A stretch of 64,000 nt of DNA from Magnetococcales bacterium (GCA_002753565.1 PEAM01000012.1:52044-116043), one strand, 5' to 3'. Positions 8,177 to 17,325 are shown, counted from the stretch's first letter. Notes: generated by a model not told the origin, from the letters alone. Made by a program: numbers and translations.

Positions 8177-8484
8177 CAAAACAAAACCATGGCAGGGGTC
8201 CGGGGGCCGTGACGGTCCCTGGCGGGGTTTGGGCAGAGCCCCATAAGCAGAGGTGAGGGGTACTGCCCGCATCCACGGTGCATGACTCTACCCATTGGAA
8301 TACCTTGGGAAGGCTTGCAGCCGCCAACTCCCCCTGCTGTTGTATGTCTAAAGGCAACAATACGAACAAAACCCAGGTCTTTGCCTTACAATCCACCAGA
8401 GATAGACTCCTAAGGGTATAGTCGCCCTTTGTTAGGATGGATGAAGTCACCTTTTTTTGCGCCTTTTCCTTATCGGATTGAACA
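8177..8484. repeat. Gene-free gap with degenerate GC-rich hairpin repeats
   Basis: This 308-base interval splits ccmF from ccmG and holds no credible gene. It contains fragments related to the dispersed repeat family of this window: GGGTTTGGGCAGAGCCCC near 8226-8243, and TGGGAAGGCTTGCAGCC at 8306-8322, which recurs base for base at 13471-13487. The minus-strand frames that cross it have no family resemblance. A promoter for ccmGH may lie in its A/T-richer right half, but I cannot define one. Confidence 0.55.
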
Positions 8485-9036
8485 ATGAAACTTTCTTGGA
8501 AAATCATACTTTTACTTTCAATTCTTGTCATCCTTGCCCTGTTTGCCGGTGGCCTTGGCAATAATCCCCGGGATATTCCCTCCCCCCTGGTCAATCGCCC
8601 GGCTTCCCCTTTTGAAGCGCCTGCCCTGGATGGCCAGGGGATGGTCTCCCTGAAGGCCCATCTGGGCAAATGGGTCTTGGTCAATTTTTGGGGCTCCTGG
8701 TGTGTAAGTTGTGTCGCAGAACACCCCTATCTGATGGATCTGGCCAATATTGCTCGTAGTCGGAGTGATTTTGTTCTGATTGGTGTGGATTTTCGAGATA
8801 CTGTTGAAGGGGCCAACACCTTTTTGCGTCGCCACGGCAATCCAGGTTATCGCCACGCCCTGGATCCAAAACAAAAAATTGCCATTGATTGGGGTGTATA
8901 CGGCGCACCAGAGTCCTATCTGGTGGATCCCACCGGCATGATTATCCTCAAACATACCGGCCCTCTCTATCCCGGTTGGTTTGAAAAAGTGGCTTTGCCC
9001 CATATTGAAAAAAAACGCACGGAATCAGGAGAGTAA
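8485..9036 (+). CDS. ccmG: Thiol:disulfide oxidoreductase CcmG/DsbE
   Basis: A membrane-anchored periplasmic thioredoxin-fold protein of 183 residues that keeps apocytochrome c cysteines reduced for haem attachment. The N-terminal signal anchor spans about 5-24, the active site is WCVSC (Cys73, Cys76), and the cis-proline loop follows as YGAPE. The CVSC dipeptide is within the variation seen in CcmG. It belongs functionally with ccmABCDEF but is separated from ccmF by a repeat-bearing gap. It runs directly into ccmH, with a single base between stop and start. Confidence 0.93.
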   Translation: MKLSWKIILLLSILVILALFAGGLGNNPRDIPSPLVNRPASPFEAPALDGQGMVSLKAHLGKWVLVNFWGSWCVSCVAEHPYLMDLANIARSRSDFVLIGVDFRDTVEGANTFLRRHGNPGYRHALDPKQKIAIDWGVYGAPESYLVDPTGMIILKHTGPLYPGWFEKVALPHIEKKRTESGE

Positions 9037-9037
9037 G

Positions 9038-9523
9038 ATGAGACCACTTAATGGGCTGGTGTTTCTAATCGGAACACTACTGCTGTTGACACCTTTCTCT
9101 ACCACTCTGGCGGCCAATCTGAATGAAGACCCCAGCGAAGCCACGGTTAGACACATTGCCAAAGATCTGCGCTGTGCTGTTTGCCAAAATCAGTCGGTAT
9201 ATGAGTCCAACTCCGATCTAGCCCAAGATATGTTGGGGGTTATTCGGGATAAGGTCCAGGCTGGAGAGAGTGAAGCCACTATCCGAGACTATTTTTTTCA
9301 ACGGTATGGGGACTATATCTACTTGGAGCCAACCAAAAAAGGGATGAATCTACTTCTATGGTTTGGCCCGATATTGGGACTGTTTATTGGGGCCTATGCA
9401 CTTTTGGCAGCCTTTAAAAAATGGAAAGCCAGAGGGGATGATGCCATAAAGCCTGCAGAGGGGAGCAAGAGCCAGGCAATGCAGGAAAGAATCGAAAAAG
9501 AGCTTAACGATATCGAAATATAG
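9038..9523 (+). CDS. ccmH: Cytochrome c maturation protein CcmH
   Basis: A 161-residue periplasmic thiol-redox protein with a signal peptide, the LRCAVCQN motif (about 44-51) that reacts with apocytochrome cysteines, and a C-terminal membrane helix (about 107-127). The ATG at 9038 is chosen because AGGAGAG sits just before it and the signal peptide follows; the longer frame from 8981 would overlap ccmG. The protein ends soon after the helix, so it is the short CcmH without the fused CcmI tetratricopeptide part, and no ccmI follows. Confidence 0.94.
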   Translation: MRPLNGLVFLIGTLLLLTPFSTTLAANLNEDPSEATVRHIAKDLRCAVCQNQSVYESNSDLAQDMLGVIRDKVQAGESEATIRDYFFQRYGDYIYLEPTKKGMNLLLWFGPILGLFIGAYALLAAFKKWKARGDDAIKPAEGSKSQAMQERIEKELNDIEI

Positions 9524-9526
9524 TAT

Positions 9527-9710
9527 AGAGATTTCAAACCAAATGTGTACAAAACGATTGCGGATGGTTCTGGAAAGGCATGAATGCCTTTCCAGCGGGT
9601 TTGGGCAGCACCCAAGGTCCTAAGCCTTTGACTTTGCTTTTTTTCTTATTTTTTAAAAGCGTAGGGGTTTGGGGGCCTGCAAGGCCTCCCAAGGTGTCGA
9701 CTTTGCCTTT
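9527..9710. repeat. Dispersed intergenic repeat, copy A
   Basis: A 184-base element starting AGAGATTTCAAACCAAAT and ending CGACTTTGCCTTT. It contains a GGAAAGGCAT/ATGCCTTTCC hairpin, the GGGTTTGGGCAG block, an A/T spacer and a TTGGGGGCC/GGCCTCCCAA hairpin. Closely related copies lie at 11927-12098 and twice at 40750-41107. Its last bases reach the stop codon of the HAD gene on the opposite strand, so it may also serve as a convergent terminator for ccmH and that gene. Confidence 0.9.
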
Positions 9711-10737
9711 AACCATTGTCATTGTCCAAGTTTGGTTTTAACTGACTATACCCATTGGGTCTGGAATCTTTATATATCCCCCCAATACTGTTGACAATAT
9801 AATCCGGTTGAATAGCCCAGTCGCAACAGAGTGACTCCATCTGCTCCGCCTCTTGTGCATGGATTCCCGAAAGCGTCAGGCAGGTGGCGAATCCCATGGC
9901 ACACCCCCCCAAAATATCAGTGGTTAGAGAGTCTCCTACCATTAAAATTTCTTGGCTCAACAGATGGGGAAACCGAGCCATGACCAGTTGATAGACCGGA
10001 GAGAACGGTTTACCAATACCGATAATCTCACTACCAAAGCGTCTGGCCAGTTCATCTGCCGTATATCCCGCCACAACAACCGGTTCTCCCTGTTGGCTTT
10101 GTACCACCATATCAGGATTGGCAACCAGAAGTGGAAGAGGAGCCTTGTCCAGCCAACTCTCCACTACCTGCTGTTGTGCCTTTCCGTAGTAGTCCCGATT
10201 ACTACAGATCAACACATAAGACGGTTTTTTGTCCGTTTTAAGGGGGGCACCAGGGGGGTTGATTAACAGGTTATCAGGGTTGGGGGCATAATCAGAGGCG
10301 CTATCTGGCGTGCCAATCAGCAGATAGGGCTGGCTTCGAAAAGGGGAGTTTGCCACAAACGACTTAACAGCCATGCCAGAGGTGATGATTTGATCCAGAT
10401 GGATCTCAAACCCCAGCTTCTGCAATTTTTGCCATACTCCTTGAGGTCTCTCTGATGCGTTGTTGGACACCACCAAAAAAGGGGTCTCATGCTGGCGACA
10501 GAGATCCACCGCCTCTACAGCCCCTTCAATACCCCCTTCACCCCGGTTTAAAACCCCGTACGCATCAAACAGAATCAGCTTGTATGGCTCAATAAGAGAG
10601 GAAAAACAGCAGCGTTGCATCTTTCCCGATCGTAAGTCAGCATCCAATAAAGGGGTGTCGTGACAGAGTTGCACGCGATAGCGGGCTACTGCAGAGGTTA
10701 ACAGTTTGCCATCGGTCATTGTCGGTTTTTTGTTCAT
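9709..10737 (-). CDS. HAD-superfamily class IIA hydrolase
   Basis: A 342-residue protein resembling the TIGR01459-type class IIA HAD phosphatases. Motif I is LILFDAYGVL (Asp58 as nucleophile), motif II is VVSNNAS, the class IIA cap sits between motifs II and III, then come IGKPFSP with the conserved Lys and MVGDSLTTDI with the acidic residues. The residue two after the nucleophile is Tyr instead of the usual acid/base Asp, as in related proteins carrying an aromatic there. The substrate is unknown, sugar phosphates or nucleotides being typical of the class. The N-terminal 45 residues are not typical of the family, so a later start is possible. It is divergent from the LysR gene. Confidence 0.8.
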   Translation of the reverse strand: MNKKPTMTDGKLLTSAVARYRVQLCHDTPLLDADLRSGKMQRCCFSSLIEPYKLILFDAYGVLNRGEGGIEGAVEAVDLCRQHETPFLVVSNNASERPQGVWQKLQKLGFEIHLDQIITSGMAVKSFVANSPFRSQPYLLIGTPDSASDYAPNPDNLLINPPGAPLKTDKKPSYVLICSNRDYYGKAQQQVVESWLDKAPLPLLVANPDMVVQSQQGEPVVVAGYTADELARRFGSEIIGIGKPFSPVYQLVMARFPHLLSQEILMVGDSLTTDILGGCAMGFATCLTLSGIHAQEAEQMESLCCDWAIQPDYIVNSIGGIYKDSRPNGYSQLKPNLDNDNG

Positions 10738-10975
10738 TTTATATCCATAAAAGAGGAGATGAATGTAAAATTTTGGAAAAGTAAATTTAATGGTATTATA
10801 AAATAACTTTACTATAATAGGGTGAAAATGTAGTTTGCACCTGTACTTCGATCAAATTTTTTTTTAGCATATGAATTCAACTTGGTCATTTATCGCACCA
10901 TTAATAGAGTTTACTTCGAAGGGTGAAAGGTGTTCAAACACCTGATCTCCCAACTTTTGTATCTGAGGGGTCTCC
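10738..10975. promoter_or_regulatory. A/T-rich divergent intergenic region
   Basis: This region separates the HAD gene (minus) from the LysR-type gene (plus) and is clearly A/T-richer than its surroundings. A perfect TATAAT lies at 10813-10818 on the plus strand, but no good -35 box stands 17 bases upstream. A GAGGGG ribosome binding site precedes the LysR start. LysR regulators often bind such divergent regions, although no clear T-N11-A operator can be singled out. Confidence 0.4.
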
Positions 10976-11893
10976 ATGAGTTTTTCCGATACCCGATTGC
11001 GGGTTTTTCACTCAGTCGCCAAACATCTCTCGTTTACTCGAGCTGCCGAGGAGCTCTATCTAACCCAACCGGCTGTCACGTTTCAAATACGGCAACTTGA
11101 GGAACATTTCAATACCCGTCTATTTGACCGGCACCACAATCGGATTACCATGACCGAAGCAGGGGTGATGGTTTTCAACTATGCTGAGCGGATTCTGGAG
11201 CTCTATCGGGAGACGGAAAAAGCCATCAACGAAATGACCGGTATGACCCGTGGTATTGTCAAGTTGGGGGCTTCTACCACTATCGGTGAGTATATTCTTC
11301 CCATGATATTAAGCAGCTATCATGAGGCTTTTCCTAGTGTTCGGGTTCGAATGACGGTGGATAATACCCGGCTTATTGTACGCAAACTCGAGGATGCTAC
11401 CATTGATGTTGGGATGGTGGAAGGACCTGTTCAGAACAAAAATATTCAGATTACCCCCTGTTTGGAGGATGAGTTGATTCTGGTTTTGCCTCCCAATCAT
11501 CCTCTTGCCCACCTGAAAGAGATCCCCATGGCCAAGCTCAAGGATCACCCCTTTGTCTCTCGGGAGGAGGGATCGGGAACCCGTGCGGTGATTGCGGAAC
11601 ATCTACTCAAGGCTGGAATCAACTATGATGATCTCAATATGGTGCTGGAGTTGGGAACAACAGAGTCGGTTAAGGCGGCTGTGGAGGGAAATGTGGGTTA
11701 TAGCATTGTCTCCAGCGTTTCAATCCGCAAAGAGTTGCGATTGAAAAGCTTGACGGCGCACCGAATCAAAGGGGTCTCCATGAAGCGGCGGCTGAATTTT
11801 GTCCATCAAAAACAAAAATTCCGCTCCAAGGCGGTTGAAGAGCTACTCAATTTTGCTAAAGCCAAATGTAGCGAAATGAAGGTTGAACTTTAG
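10976..11893 (+). CDS. LysR-family transcriptional regulator
   Basis: A 305-residue regulator with an N-terminal winged helix-turn-helix (about residues 5-64, recognition region LTQPAVTFQIRQLE) and a periplasmic-binding-like effector domain (about 90-300) starting IVKLGASTTIGEYILP. The effector domain resembles CysL/YeiE-type regulators of sulfur metabolism, but the ligand cannot be assigned from sequence alone. Usual family length. It is divergent from the HAD hydrolase gene, which is one possible target. A dispersed repeat starts 34 bases after the stop. Confidence 0.9.
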   Translation: MSFSDTRLRVFHSVAKHLSFTRAAEELYLTQPAVTFQIRQLEEHFNTRLFDRHHNRITMTEAGVMVFNYAERILELYRETEKAINEMTGMTRGIVKLGASTTIGEYILPMILSSYHEAFPSVRVRMTVDNTRLIVRKLEDATIDVGMVEGPVQNKNIQITPCLEDELILVLPPNHPLAHLKEIPMAKLKDHPFVSREEGSGTRAVIAEHLLKAGINYDDLNMVLELGTTESVKAAVEGNVGYSIVSSVSIRKELRLKSLTAHRIKGVSMKRRLNFVHQKQKFRSKAVEELLNFAKAKCSEMKVEL

Positions 11894-11926
11894 AGGCTCT
11901 ACCTACTCTGGTATCCACTTCCTGTC

Positions 11927-12098
11927 AGAGATTCCAAACCAAAACAATAAGTGGATGGGTCTGGGAAGGCTCCATGCCTTCCCAGCGGGTTTGGGCAGCG
12001 CAAAATGTTCTAAGTCTTTGACTTTGCTTTTTTTTTAATTTTAAAAGCGTAGGGGTTTGGGGGCCTGCAAGGCCTCCCAAGGTGTTGACTTTGCCTTT
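11927..12098. repeat. Dispersed intergenic repeat, copy B
   Basis: A 172-base relative of the element at 9527-9710, starting AGAGATTCCAAACCAAA, with the hairpin GGGAAGGC/GCCTTCCC, the GCGGGTTTGGGCAGCGC block, the A/T spacer and the GGGGGCCTGCAAGGCCTCCC hairpin. Its 5' third differs from the other copies. It lies between two convergent genes. Confidence 0.88.
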
Positions 12099-12164
12099 AA
12101 ATGAGATAGCTCTTCTCTCCTCCCTCCCCGTTGTTGGGCAGGGGAGAAAAGAAGAGCGGCTTTT

Positions 12165-13382
12165 TTAAAGGTTTGCTTCAGCAAAGGCTACTAAAGCAGA
12201 CTGTTTCAATGGGGCTGGAATCATCTTGTCAAACTTCTTCTTCATTGGAGGAGGCAACAGATCATAGTATAGCTCTGCCCGAACCCTGGTCGCTCCAGCC
12301 ACTGGAATTTCATAGACGATGTCCCGACTTTCGCCCGGCTTCAAGCGGGTATCCTTGGCAATTTGGCTCGCCTTGGGAGGAGGGGCCGGTTTCCCGTCTT
12401 TTCCTACCAGATAGAGCATCATCACCGACTTGGGATCTTCTTTGAAAATATTTTTCTTGAAATTACGCCAAACAGGCTGACCCTGGGCATTAAAAGCAGT
12501 AACCCTAATGGTCATGTTGCGAAACGGTGCGCCTGTAGGCAGATTATGGGGTAGGGTGTTTTTCAACTGAACCGTTGCTTTACCCTTTTCTCCCTGCAGA
12601 GCAAAGACCACACCCCGTTTGACCATATTCGGATCATGTCCACCGACCATGCTATGGTTGGCAACGCCGTCCACCATGGGCATGTGGCAGGACTGACAGG
12701 TAACCGTGTTACCGCTCTTGACCACCTCCGGCCCGGTTGCACAGACCGGAACCCCTTTTCCGTTGTTGCGGGTATCGTGACAGCCGAGACAGAGATCCGA
12801 TGAGCGGAAAAGCTCTGATTGAGCCTGGTGGGGGAAGGGGTTGACCATCATGGCGCCGTTGCTACCCGGAGAGACGGCCAGGTTAGAGCCGGAAAAAGAG
12901 CCGCTGGGACCTTGCAGAGAATCGGAGGAAAACTCATAGGCCTTGGCACCAAGCTGAGCGTTGGCTATAGGCCCCTTGGCCTTGGTCATGGTGTGACAAA
13001 CGACACAGTTGACCCCTTCCGCATAGGCGGGCATGGTATCCAATTTGGTTTTACCATCTCGTGCAGCATTGGGTGCATGGCACTGAAGACAGACGGGGAA
13101 CTTGCCATTCTTGGCTTTAAGCCCCTCCTCATGGGGGGAGCCCATCAGCATTTGGTAGAAGGCGCCGTGGATGGGATCGTTCAGGGCTGTACTGTTGGCG
13201 TGCATGGAGCCTGCCCATTGGTCATAGATTTGCTGATGGCAGTTTGCACAGGTTGCCGAGGGAGTGTGGTGGAGTGGCGGTTGTCCTTGAGCCGCCTGGG
13301 CTGTAATCGACAGAAAAAGACCGGCCCCCAACCCCATAAACAAGAGGAGAGCCAAGTAGACCGAGATAGAGCGATTGCGCAC
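12165..13382 (-). CDS. Multihaem c-type cytochrome, cytochrome c554-like
   Basis: An exported protein of 405 residues with a signal peptide ending near AQAAQG and five CXXCH haem-binding motifs: CANCH, CLQCH, CVVCH, CLGCH and CQSCH, all in the first 240 residues. The segment QQIYDQWAGSMHANS after the first haem resembles the cytochrome c554 family of multihaem electron carriers. The C-terminal 160 residues lack haem motifs and look like a beta-rich domain. It is probably periplasmic and a client of the Ccm system. No partner redox gene adjoins it, so the electron donor and acceptor are unknown. Confidence 0.85.
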   Translation of the reverse strand: MRNRSISVYLALLLFMGLGAGLFLSITAQAAQGQPPLHHTPSATCANCHQQIYDQWAGSMHANSTALNDPIHGAFYQMLMGSPHEEGLKAKNGKFPVCLQCHAPNAARDGKTKLDTMPAYAEGVNCVVCHTMTKAKGPIANAQLGAKAYEFSSDSLQGPSGSFSGSNLAVSPGSNGAMMVNPFPHQAQSELFRSSDLCLGCHDTRNNGKGVPVCATGPEVVKSGNTVTCQSCHMPMVDGVANHSMVGGHDPNMVKRGVVFALQGEKGKATVQLKNTLPHNLPTGAPFRNMTIRVTAFNAQGQPVWRNFKKNIFKEDPKSVMMLYLVGKDGKPAPPPKASQIAKDTRLKPGESRDIVYEIPVAGATRVRAELYYDLLPPPMKKKFDKMIPAPLKQSALVAFAEANL

Positions 13383-13582
13383 GTTTTAAGCCCCTTAATA
13401 AAGAGTTGAATAACAAAAAGATAGATTAAAAATGGCGTGTTGTTTCAATTGAAAAAGCAACCGTAACGGCTGGGAAGGCTTGCAGCCTGCCGTGGAGAGT
13501 CCCTCACCCTTGATTTTTTTCAGTTTTCAAATGAAACAGTTATAAATATAAGATATTTTGTTTTATCCAAAGAATCAATGTG
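13383..13582. other. Intergenic region with a degenerate repeat fragment
   Basis: About 200 A/T-rich bases upstream of the multihaem cytochrome gene (minus strand). They include TGGGAAGGCTTGCAGCC at 13471-13487, identical to 8306-8322. The cytochrome promoter must lie here on the minus strand, but no convincing hexamers were found. Confidence 0.4.
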
Positions 13583-13618
13583 CAAAAAAAAACCGCCTGG
13601 GTACAGGCGGTTTTTTTT
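13583..13618 (-). terminator. Rho-independent terminator after hpf, usable on both strands
   Basis: The stem CCGCCTG / CAGGCGG with the four-base loop GGTA is flanked by ten A residues on the left and eight T residues on the right. It stands 28 bases after the hpf stop on the minus strand and could also stop plus-strand transcription. Confidence 0.9.
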
Positions 13619-13645
13619 GGGAATAAAACAGTCGTTGAGAAAAAA

Positions 13646-13951
13646 TCAGCGGTGATCTTTTTTCTTCTTTTCTACATGTCCTTTGAGATTCTCCGTCAAG
13701 GTGTCCAAGGTCTCATTGACCGCAGCCACCACCGTAGCAGACTCTTTGGCGGCCGTAATGGTGCTGCCGGCAATATTGACAACAGCTTTTCCTTCGGCGC
13801 GCTGCTCATTATTGTGGGGTCTTCTCTCCACCGTAAAACGAGCGTGTGTGATAGGGCCGAATCGTCGGTCTAAACTATCCAGGCGTTTCTTGATTCGTTC
13901 TTGTAACTCGTTGCCGAGATCTACCTGCCGACCTTCCAGCTTAATCTCCAT
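13646..13951 (-). CDS. hpf: Ribosome hibernation promoting factor, short form
   Basis: A 101-residue protein of the HPF/YfiA family. The beta-alpha-beta core starts MEIKLEGRQVDLGNELQERI, and the C-terminus is very Lys-rich. These factors bind the 30S decoding region in stationary phase and help form inactive 100S ribosomes. The length corresponds to the short form without the dimerising C-terminal domain. The start has a strong ribosome binding site (AGGAG) seven bases upstream. In many proteobacteria hpf neighbours rpoN, but here it follows the oadGAB genes and ends at a strong terminator. Confidence 0.9.
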   Translation of the reverse strand: MEIKLEGRQVDLGNELQERIKKRLDSLDRRFGPITHARFTVERRPHNNEQRAEGKAVVNIAGSTITAAKESATVVAAVNETLDTLTENLKGHVEKKKKDHR

Positions 13952-14074
13952 AATTACTCCTATTTCGTTGTTTCAACAAAGGATGAATATCCAACTACAT
14001 TCAGTATATCCGCTCAATCTTGCCAATTCCAGCCTTAAACCTGGAAACGGCCAACCGTACGCAGGCTGATCCGT

Positions 14075-15208
14075 TTAACCACCCACAATGGCCAGCAATA
14101 CCCCCGCCGCCACCGCCGAACCGATCACACCGGCTACATTGGGACCCATGGCATGCATGAGTAGAAAATTTTGGTTGTTGGCATCCAGTCCGACCTTATT
14201 GACCACCCGGGCCGCCATGGGAACCGCCGAGACGCCAGCCGCTCCGATAAGTGGGTTGATCTTGCCCCCGGATAGTTTGCACATATATTTGCCCATCAAA
14301 AGACCAGAGGCTGTGCCGACACTAAAGGCGACCACACCCAGAATCAGAATACCCAGGGTTTCGACATTCAAAAACTTATCGGCCGAGAGCTTGGTACCCA
14401 CCGCCAACCCCAAAAAGATGGTGACAATATTGATCAACTCATTCTGGGCCGTTTTGGAAAGACGTTCCACTACGCCACACTCTTTGAGCAGATTGCCAAA
14501 GGTCAACATGCCGATAAGGGGAGCCGCTGTCGGCAAGAAGAGCAGACAGAGCAGCAGGACTGTCAGCGGAAAGATAATCTTTTCCCGCCGAGAGACCGGT
14601 CGTAACTGAGTCATGACAATCTTGCGCTCTTCCTCGGTGGTTAGCGCCATCATGATAGGGGGTTGAATGAGCGGCACCATGGCCATGTAGGAATACGCGG
14701 CCACAGCAATGGCACCCATGAGATCAGGAGCCAGCCGGGAAGAGAGAAATATGGCTGTCGGCCCGTCCGCACCACCAATGATGCCGATGGCAGCGGCATC
14801 CGCCAGTGAAAAGTCAAATCCTGGCAGGGCGTTCATGGCCAGAGCCCCAATGAGGGTTAAAAAAATACCGAACTGGGCAGCCGCTCCTAAAAAGATGGTT
14901 TTAGGGTTGGCAATCAGCGGGCCGAAATCGGTCAAGGCGCCCACCCCCAAGAAGATCAGGAGAGGAAAGATACCGCTGTGAATACCCACCTCGTAGATCA
15001 TATAGAGCATGCCACCCTCTTCTGCGATGCCCGCCACCGGAATATTGGTGAGAATCGCACCAAACCCGATGGGAACCAGAAGCAGTGGTTCAAACTCTTT
15101 GACGATGGCCAGATAGAGAAGTAGCCCACCTATGCCGACCATCAATACCTGTCCCCAGGTAAAGTTGGCCAGTCCGGTGGTTTGCCAGAGTGTTAATAGA
15201 TTTTCCAT
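14075..15208 (-). CDS. oadB: Sodium-pumping decarboxylase beta subunit OadB
   Basis: A 377-residue integral membrane protein that decarboxylates the carboxybiotin carried by OadA and couples this to outward sodium transport. About nine to eleven membrane helices are apparent, and the catalytic loop [13 protein letters not shown] with its essential Asp is present (about 145-157). It is the last gene of the minus-strand trio oadG-oadA-oadB, 12 bases after oadA. Related beta subunits of methylmalonyl-CoA and glutaconyl-CoA decarboxylases look similar; the OadA type next door favours oxaloacetate. Confidence 0.94.
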   Translation of the reverse strand: MENLLTLWQTTGLANFTWGQVLMVGIGGLLLYLAIVKEFEPLLLVPIGFGAILTNIPVAGIAEEGGMLYMIYEVGIHSGIFPLLIFLGVGALTDFGPLIANPKTIFLGAAAQFGIFLTLIGALAMNALPGFDFSLADAAAIGIIGGADGPTAIFLSSRLAPDLMGAIAVAAYSYMAMVPLIQPPIMMALTTEEERKIVMTQLRPVSRREKIIFPLTVLLLCLLFLPTAAPLIGMLTFGNLLKECGVVERLSKTAQNELINIVTIFLGLAVGTKLSADKFLNVETLGILILGVVAFSVGTASGLLMGKYMCKLSGGKINPLIGAAGVSAVPMAARVVNKVGLDANNQNFLLMHAMGPNVAGVIGSAVAAGVLLAIVGG

Positions 15209-15220
15209 GATAATCCAGAC

Positions 15221-17008
15221 TCAAGCCAGAGTAAGTAGAGCGTCACCGACCCCTACCGTATCACCTGCTTTAACCGAAATGGCCGTCACCGTGCCCCCTC
15301 TGGGCGCGCGAACTTCCGTCTCCATCTTCATGGCTTCAACAATGATGATCACATCCCCTTCAGCTACCTGATCACCGACGTTGATATCAACCCGAACCAC
15401 GTTGCCAGCCAACGGTGCCGGAACCGGCGCTCCACCCGTGGCAACAGGGGCCGCCGCAGCAGGGGCCGCCGCCGCTGGAGTCGCTTGGCTGACAGCCCCA
15501 CCAGGACCAACCTCCACATCATAAGCGGCCCCATTGACCACCACCCGATAGGTTTCGATAGCCGTTGGTGCGGCTTTGGCTGGGGCAGCCGGTGCGGCAG
15601 CCGGTGCCACATCGTCAGCACTGGGTACCGGCTCAAAGGCACTGGGGTTATCTCTGTTTTCTAAAAACTTAAGACCCACAGCCGGAAACAGGGCATAGGT
15701 CAGTACATCATCGATAAAAGCATCGGCCTTGCGAATTTTTTTCTCTGCCACCAGCTTTTCCAGCTCGACGGTAAGCCGGTCGACTTCTGGCTTGAGTTTA
15801 TCGGCAGGTCGGCAGGTGAGTGGCTTTTCGTTGGCTTCCAGAACCCGGGCCTGAAGCTCTGCGTTCATGGGGGCTGGTGTCGAGCCGTACTCACCACGCA
15901 AAATACCCCGAGTCTCTTTGGTGATGGACTTGTAGCGCTCGCCCATCATCACATTAAACACCGCTTGGGTGCCAACAATTTGGGAGGTGGGCGTAACCAG
16001 CGCAATGTTGCCAAGATCTTTTCGGACTTTGGGAATCTCTTTCAAGACCTCATCCATCTTGTCTGTGGCACCCTGCTGCTTGAGCTGGTTTTCCATGTTG
16101 CTGAGCATGCCGCCAGGAACCTGGGCCAGCAGGATTCGGGAGTCAACCCCTTTAAGGCTGCCTTCGAACTTGGCGTACTTTTTACGAACTTCCCGGAAAT
16201 AGGAGGCGATCTCTTCCAGAAGGACCAGATCCAACCCGGTAGAGTTCTCCCGGTCTTCCATGATGGCAACCACACTCTCGGTTGCCGAGTGACCGGTGGT
16301 ATGACTCATGGAGGAGATGGCGGTATCGACAATATCCAGCCCCGACTCCACCGCCTTGACGATGGTAGCGGTACTCATTCCGGTGGTGGCATGACACTGC
16401 ATGGCCAGAGGAACAGAGACGGTCTCTTTCAGTCGGGTGACCAACTCTTCGGCGACGTAAGGCTTGAGCAGTCCCGCCATATCTTTGATGCAGATGGAGT
16501 GGGAGCCGAGATCCTCGAGCTTTTTGGCCATATCCAGCCAATATTGGATATTGTGAACCGGGCTGATGGTGTAGGAGAGGGTGCCCTGAGCATGTTTGCC
16601 CACCTTGACGGTGGCTTTGATGGCGGTCTCCAGGTTGCGGGTGTCGTTCATGGCGTCGAAGATACGGAAAACATCCATACCATTAACGGCAGCCCGTTCG
16701 ACAAATCTTTCTACCACATCATCAGCATAGTGGCGATAACCGAGAATATTCTGACCCCTGAACAGCATCTGCATGGGGGTGTTGGGCATGGCGGCTTTCA
16801 GACGGCGGAGCCGCTCCCAGGGATCTTCACCCAAAAAGCGGATGCAGGCGTCAAACGTGGCACCACCCCAGGTCTCTAAAGACCAATAGCCGACACGATC
16901 CAACTTTTCAGCTATGGGTAGCATGTCATCAATACGCATGCGGGTGGCAAACAGGGACTGATGGGCATCCCGGAGGACGAGTTCCGTAATTCCAAGGGGC
17001 TTTTTCAT
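15221..17008 (-). CDS. oadA: Oxaloacetate decarboxylase alpha subunit OadA
   Basis: A 595-residue soluble subunit. It has an N-terminal carboxyltransferase TIM barrel (RDAHQS at about 12-17, which binds metal and substrate), the PYC/OADA middle domain, a Pro/Ala-rich linker (about 480-525) and a C-terminal biotinyl domain with the biotinylated lysine in EAMKMETEV. It transfers CO2 from oxaloacetate to biotin for decarboxylation by OadB. The ATG at 17008 was chosen because AAAGGAAA precedes it; the longer frame to 17044 would need a TTG start. A pyruvate carboxylase B subunit has the same layout, but the flanking oadG and oadB decide. Confidence 0.95.
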   Translation of the reverse strand: MKKPLGITELVLRDAHQSLFATRMRIDDMLPIAEKLDRVGYWSLETWGGATFDACIRFLGEDPWERLRRLKAAMPNTPMQMLFRGQNILGYRHYADDVVERFVERAAVNGMDVFRIFDAMNDTRNLETAIKATVKVGKHAQGTLSYTISPVHNIQYWLDMAKKLEDLGSHSICIKDMAGLLKPYVAEELVTRLKETVSVPLAMQCHATTGMSTATIVKAVESGLDIVDTAISSMSHTTGHSATESVVAIMEDRENSTGLDLVLLEEIASYFREVRKKYAKFEGSLKGVDSRILLAQVPGGMLSNMENQLKQQGATDKMDEVLKEIPKVRKDLGNIALVTPTSQIVGTQAVFNVMMGERYKSITKETRGILRGEYGSTPAPMNAELQARVLEANEKPLTCRPADKLKPEVDRLTVELEKLVAEKKIRKADAFIDDVLTYALFPAVGLKFLENRDNPSAFEPVPSADDVAPAAAPAAPAKAAPTAIETYRVVVNGAAYDVEVGPGGAVSQATPAAAAPAAAAPVATGGAPVPAPLAGNVVRVDINVGDQVAEGDVIIIVEAMKMETEVRAPRGGTVTAISVKAGDTVGVGDALLTLA

Positions 17009-17082
17009 GGTACGTTCAATTTCCTTTGGACGGGCCAAAAACAAGGTTGATAGAGAGTAAAGAGATCTTCAAAAAAATACCT

Positions 17083-17325
17083 TCAGGATGGATGGTCTGA
17101 TCGGTATCGATGCACCGCAGCGGCAATGGCGGCTATGGGATCGCTGCTTGTCACAGCCCCTCGGCTCGGTTTCGGTTCGGGCTGAGGCAGGTTTTTTTCA
17201 TAGTTTTGAATTAATTCCGACATTTTGGTAACCGTAAAAACCAAAACGGCGAGGAAAACAAAGACCGTTCCCATACCCAGGACCATCAACTCCAGCCCTT
17301 TTGAAATCAGCTCTGTAATCGACAT
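17083..17325 (-). CDS. oadG: Oxaloacetate decarboxylase gamma subunit OadG
   Basis: An 80-residue protein with one N-terminal membrane helix (about 13-34) and a short Pro-rich cytoplasmic tail ending near a AAAVHRYR segment. The gamma subunit joins OadA to OadB and binds zinc through its tail in characterised systems. The ATG at 17325 has GGAGG nine bases upstream, so the five extra residues of the longer frame are excluded. It is first in the gene trio, the usual order gamma-alpha-beta. Confidence 0.9.
   Translation of the reverse strand: MSITELISKGLELMVLGMGTVFVFLAVLVFTVTKMSELIQNYEKNLPQPEPKPSRGAVTSSDPIAAIAAAVHRYRSDHPS

Noticed and set aside
8062..8684. Minus-strand frames across the ccmF-ccmG gap
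   Set aside because: They overlap the ends of both ccm genes and show no recognisable family. The gap is better explained as repeat-bearing intergenic DNA.
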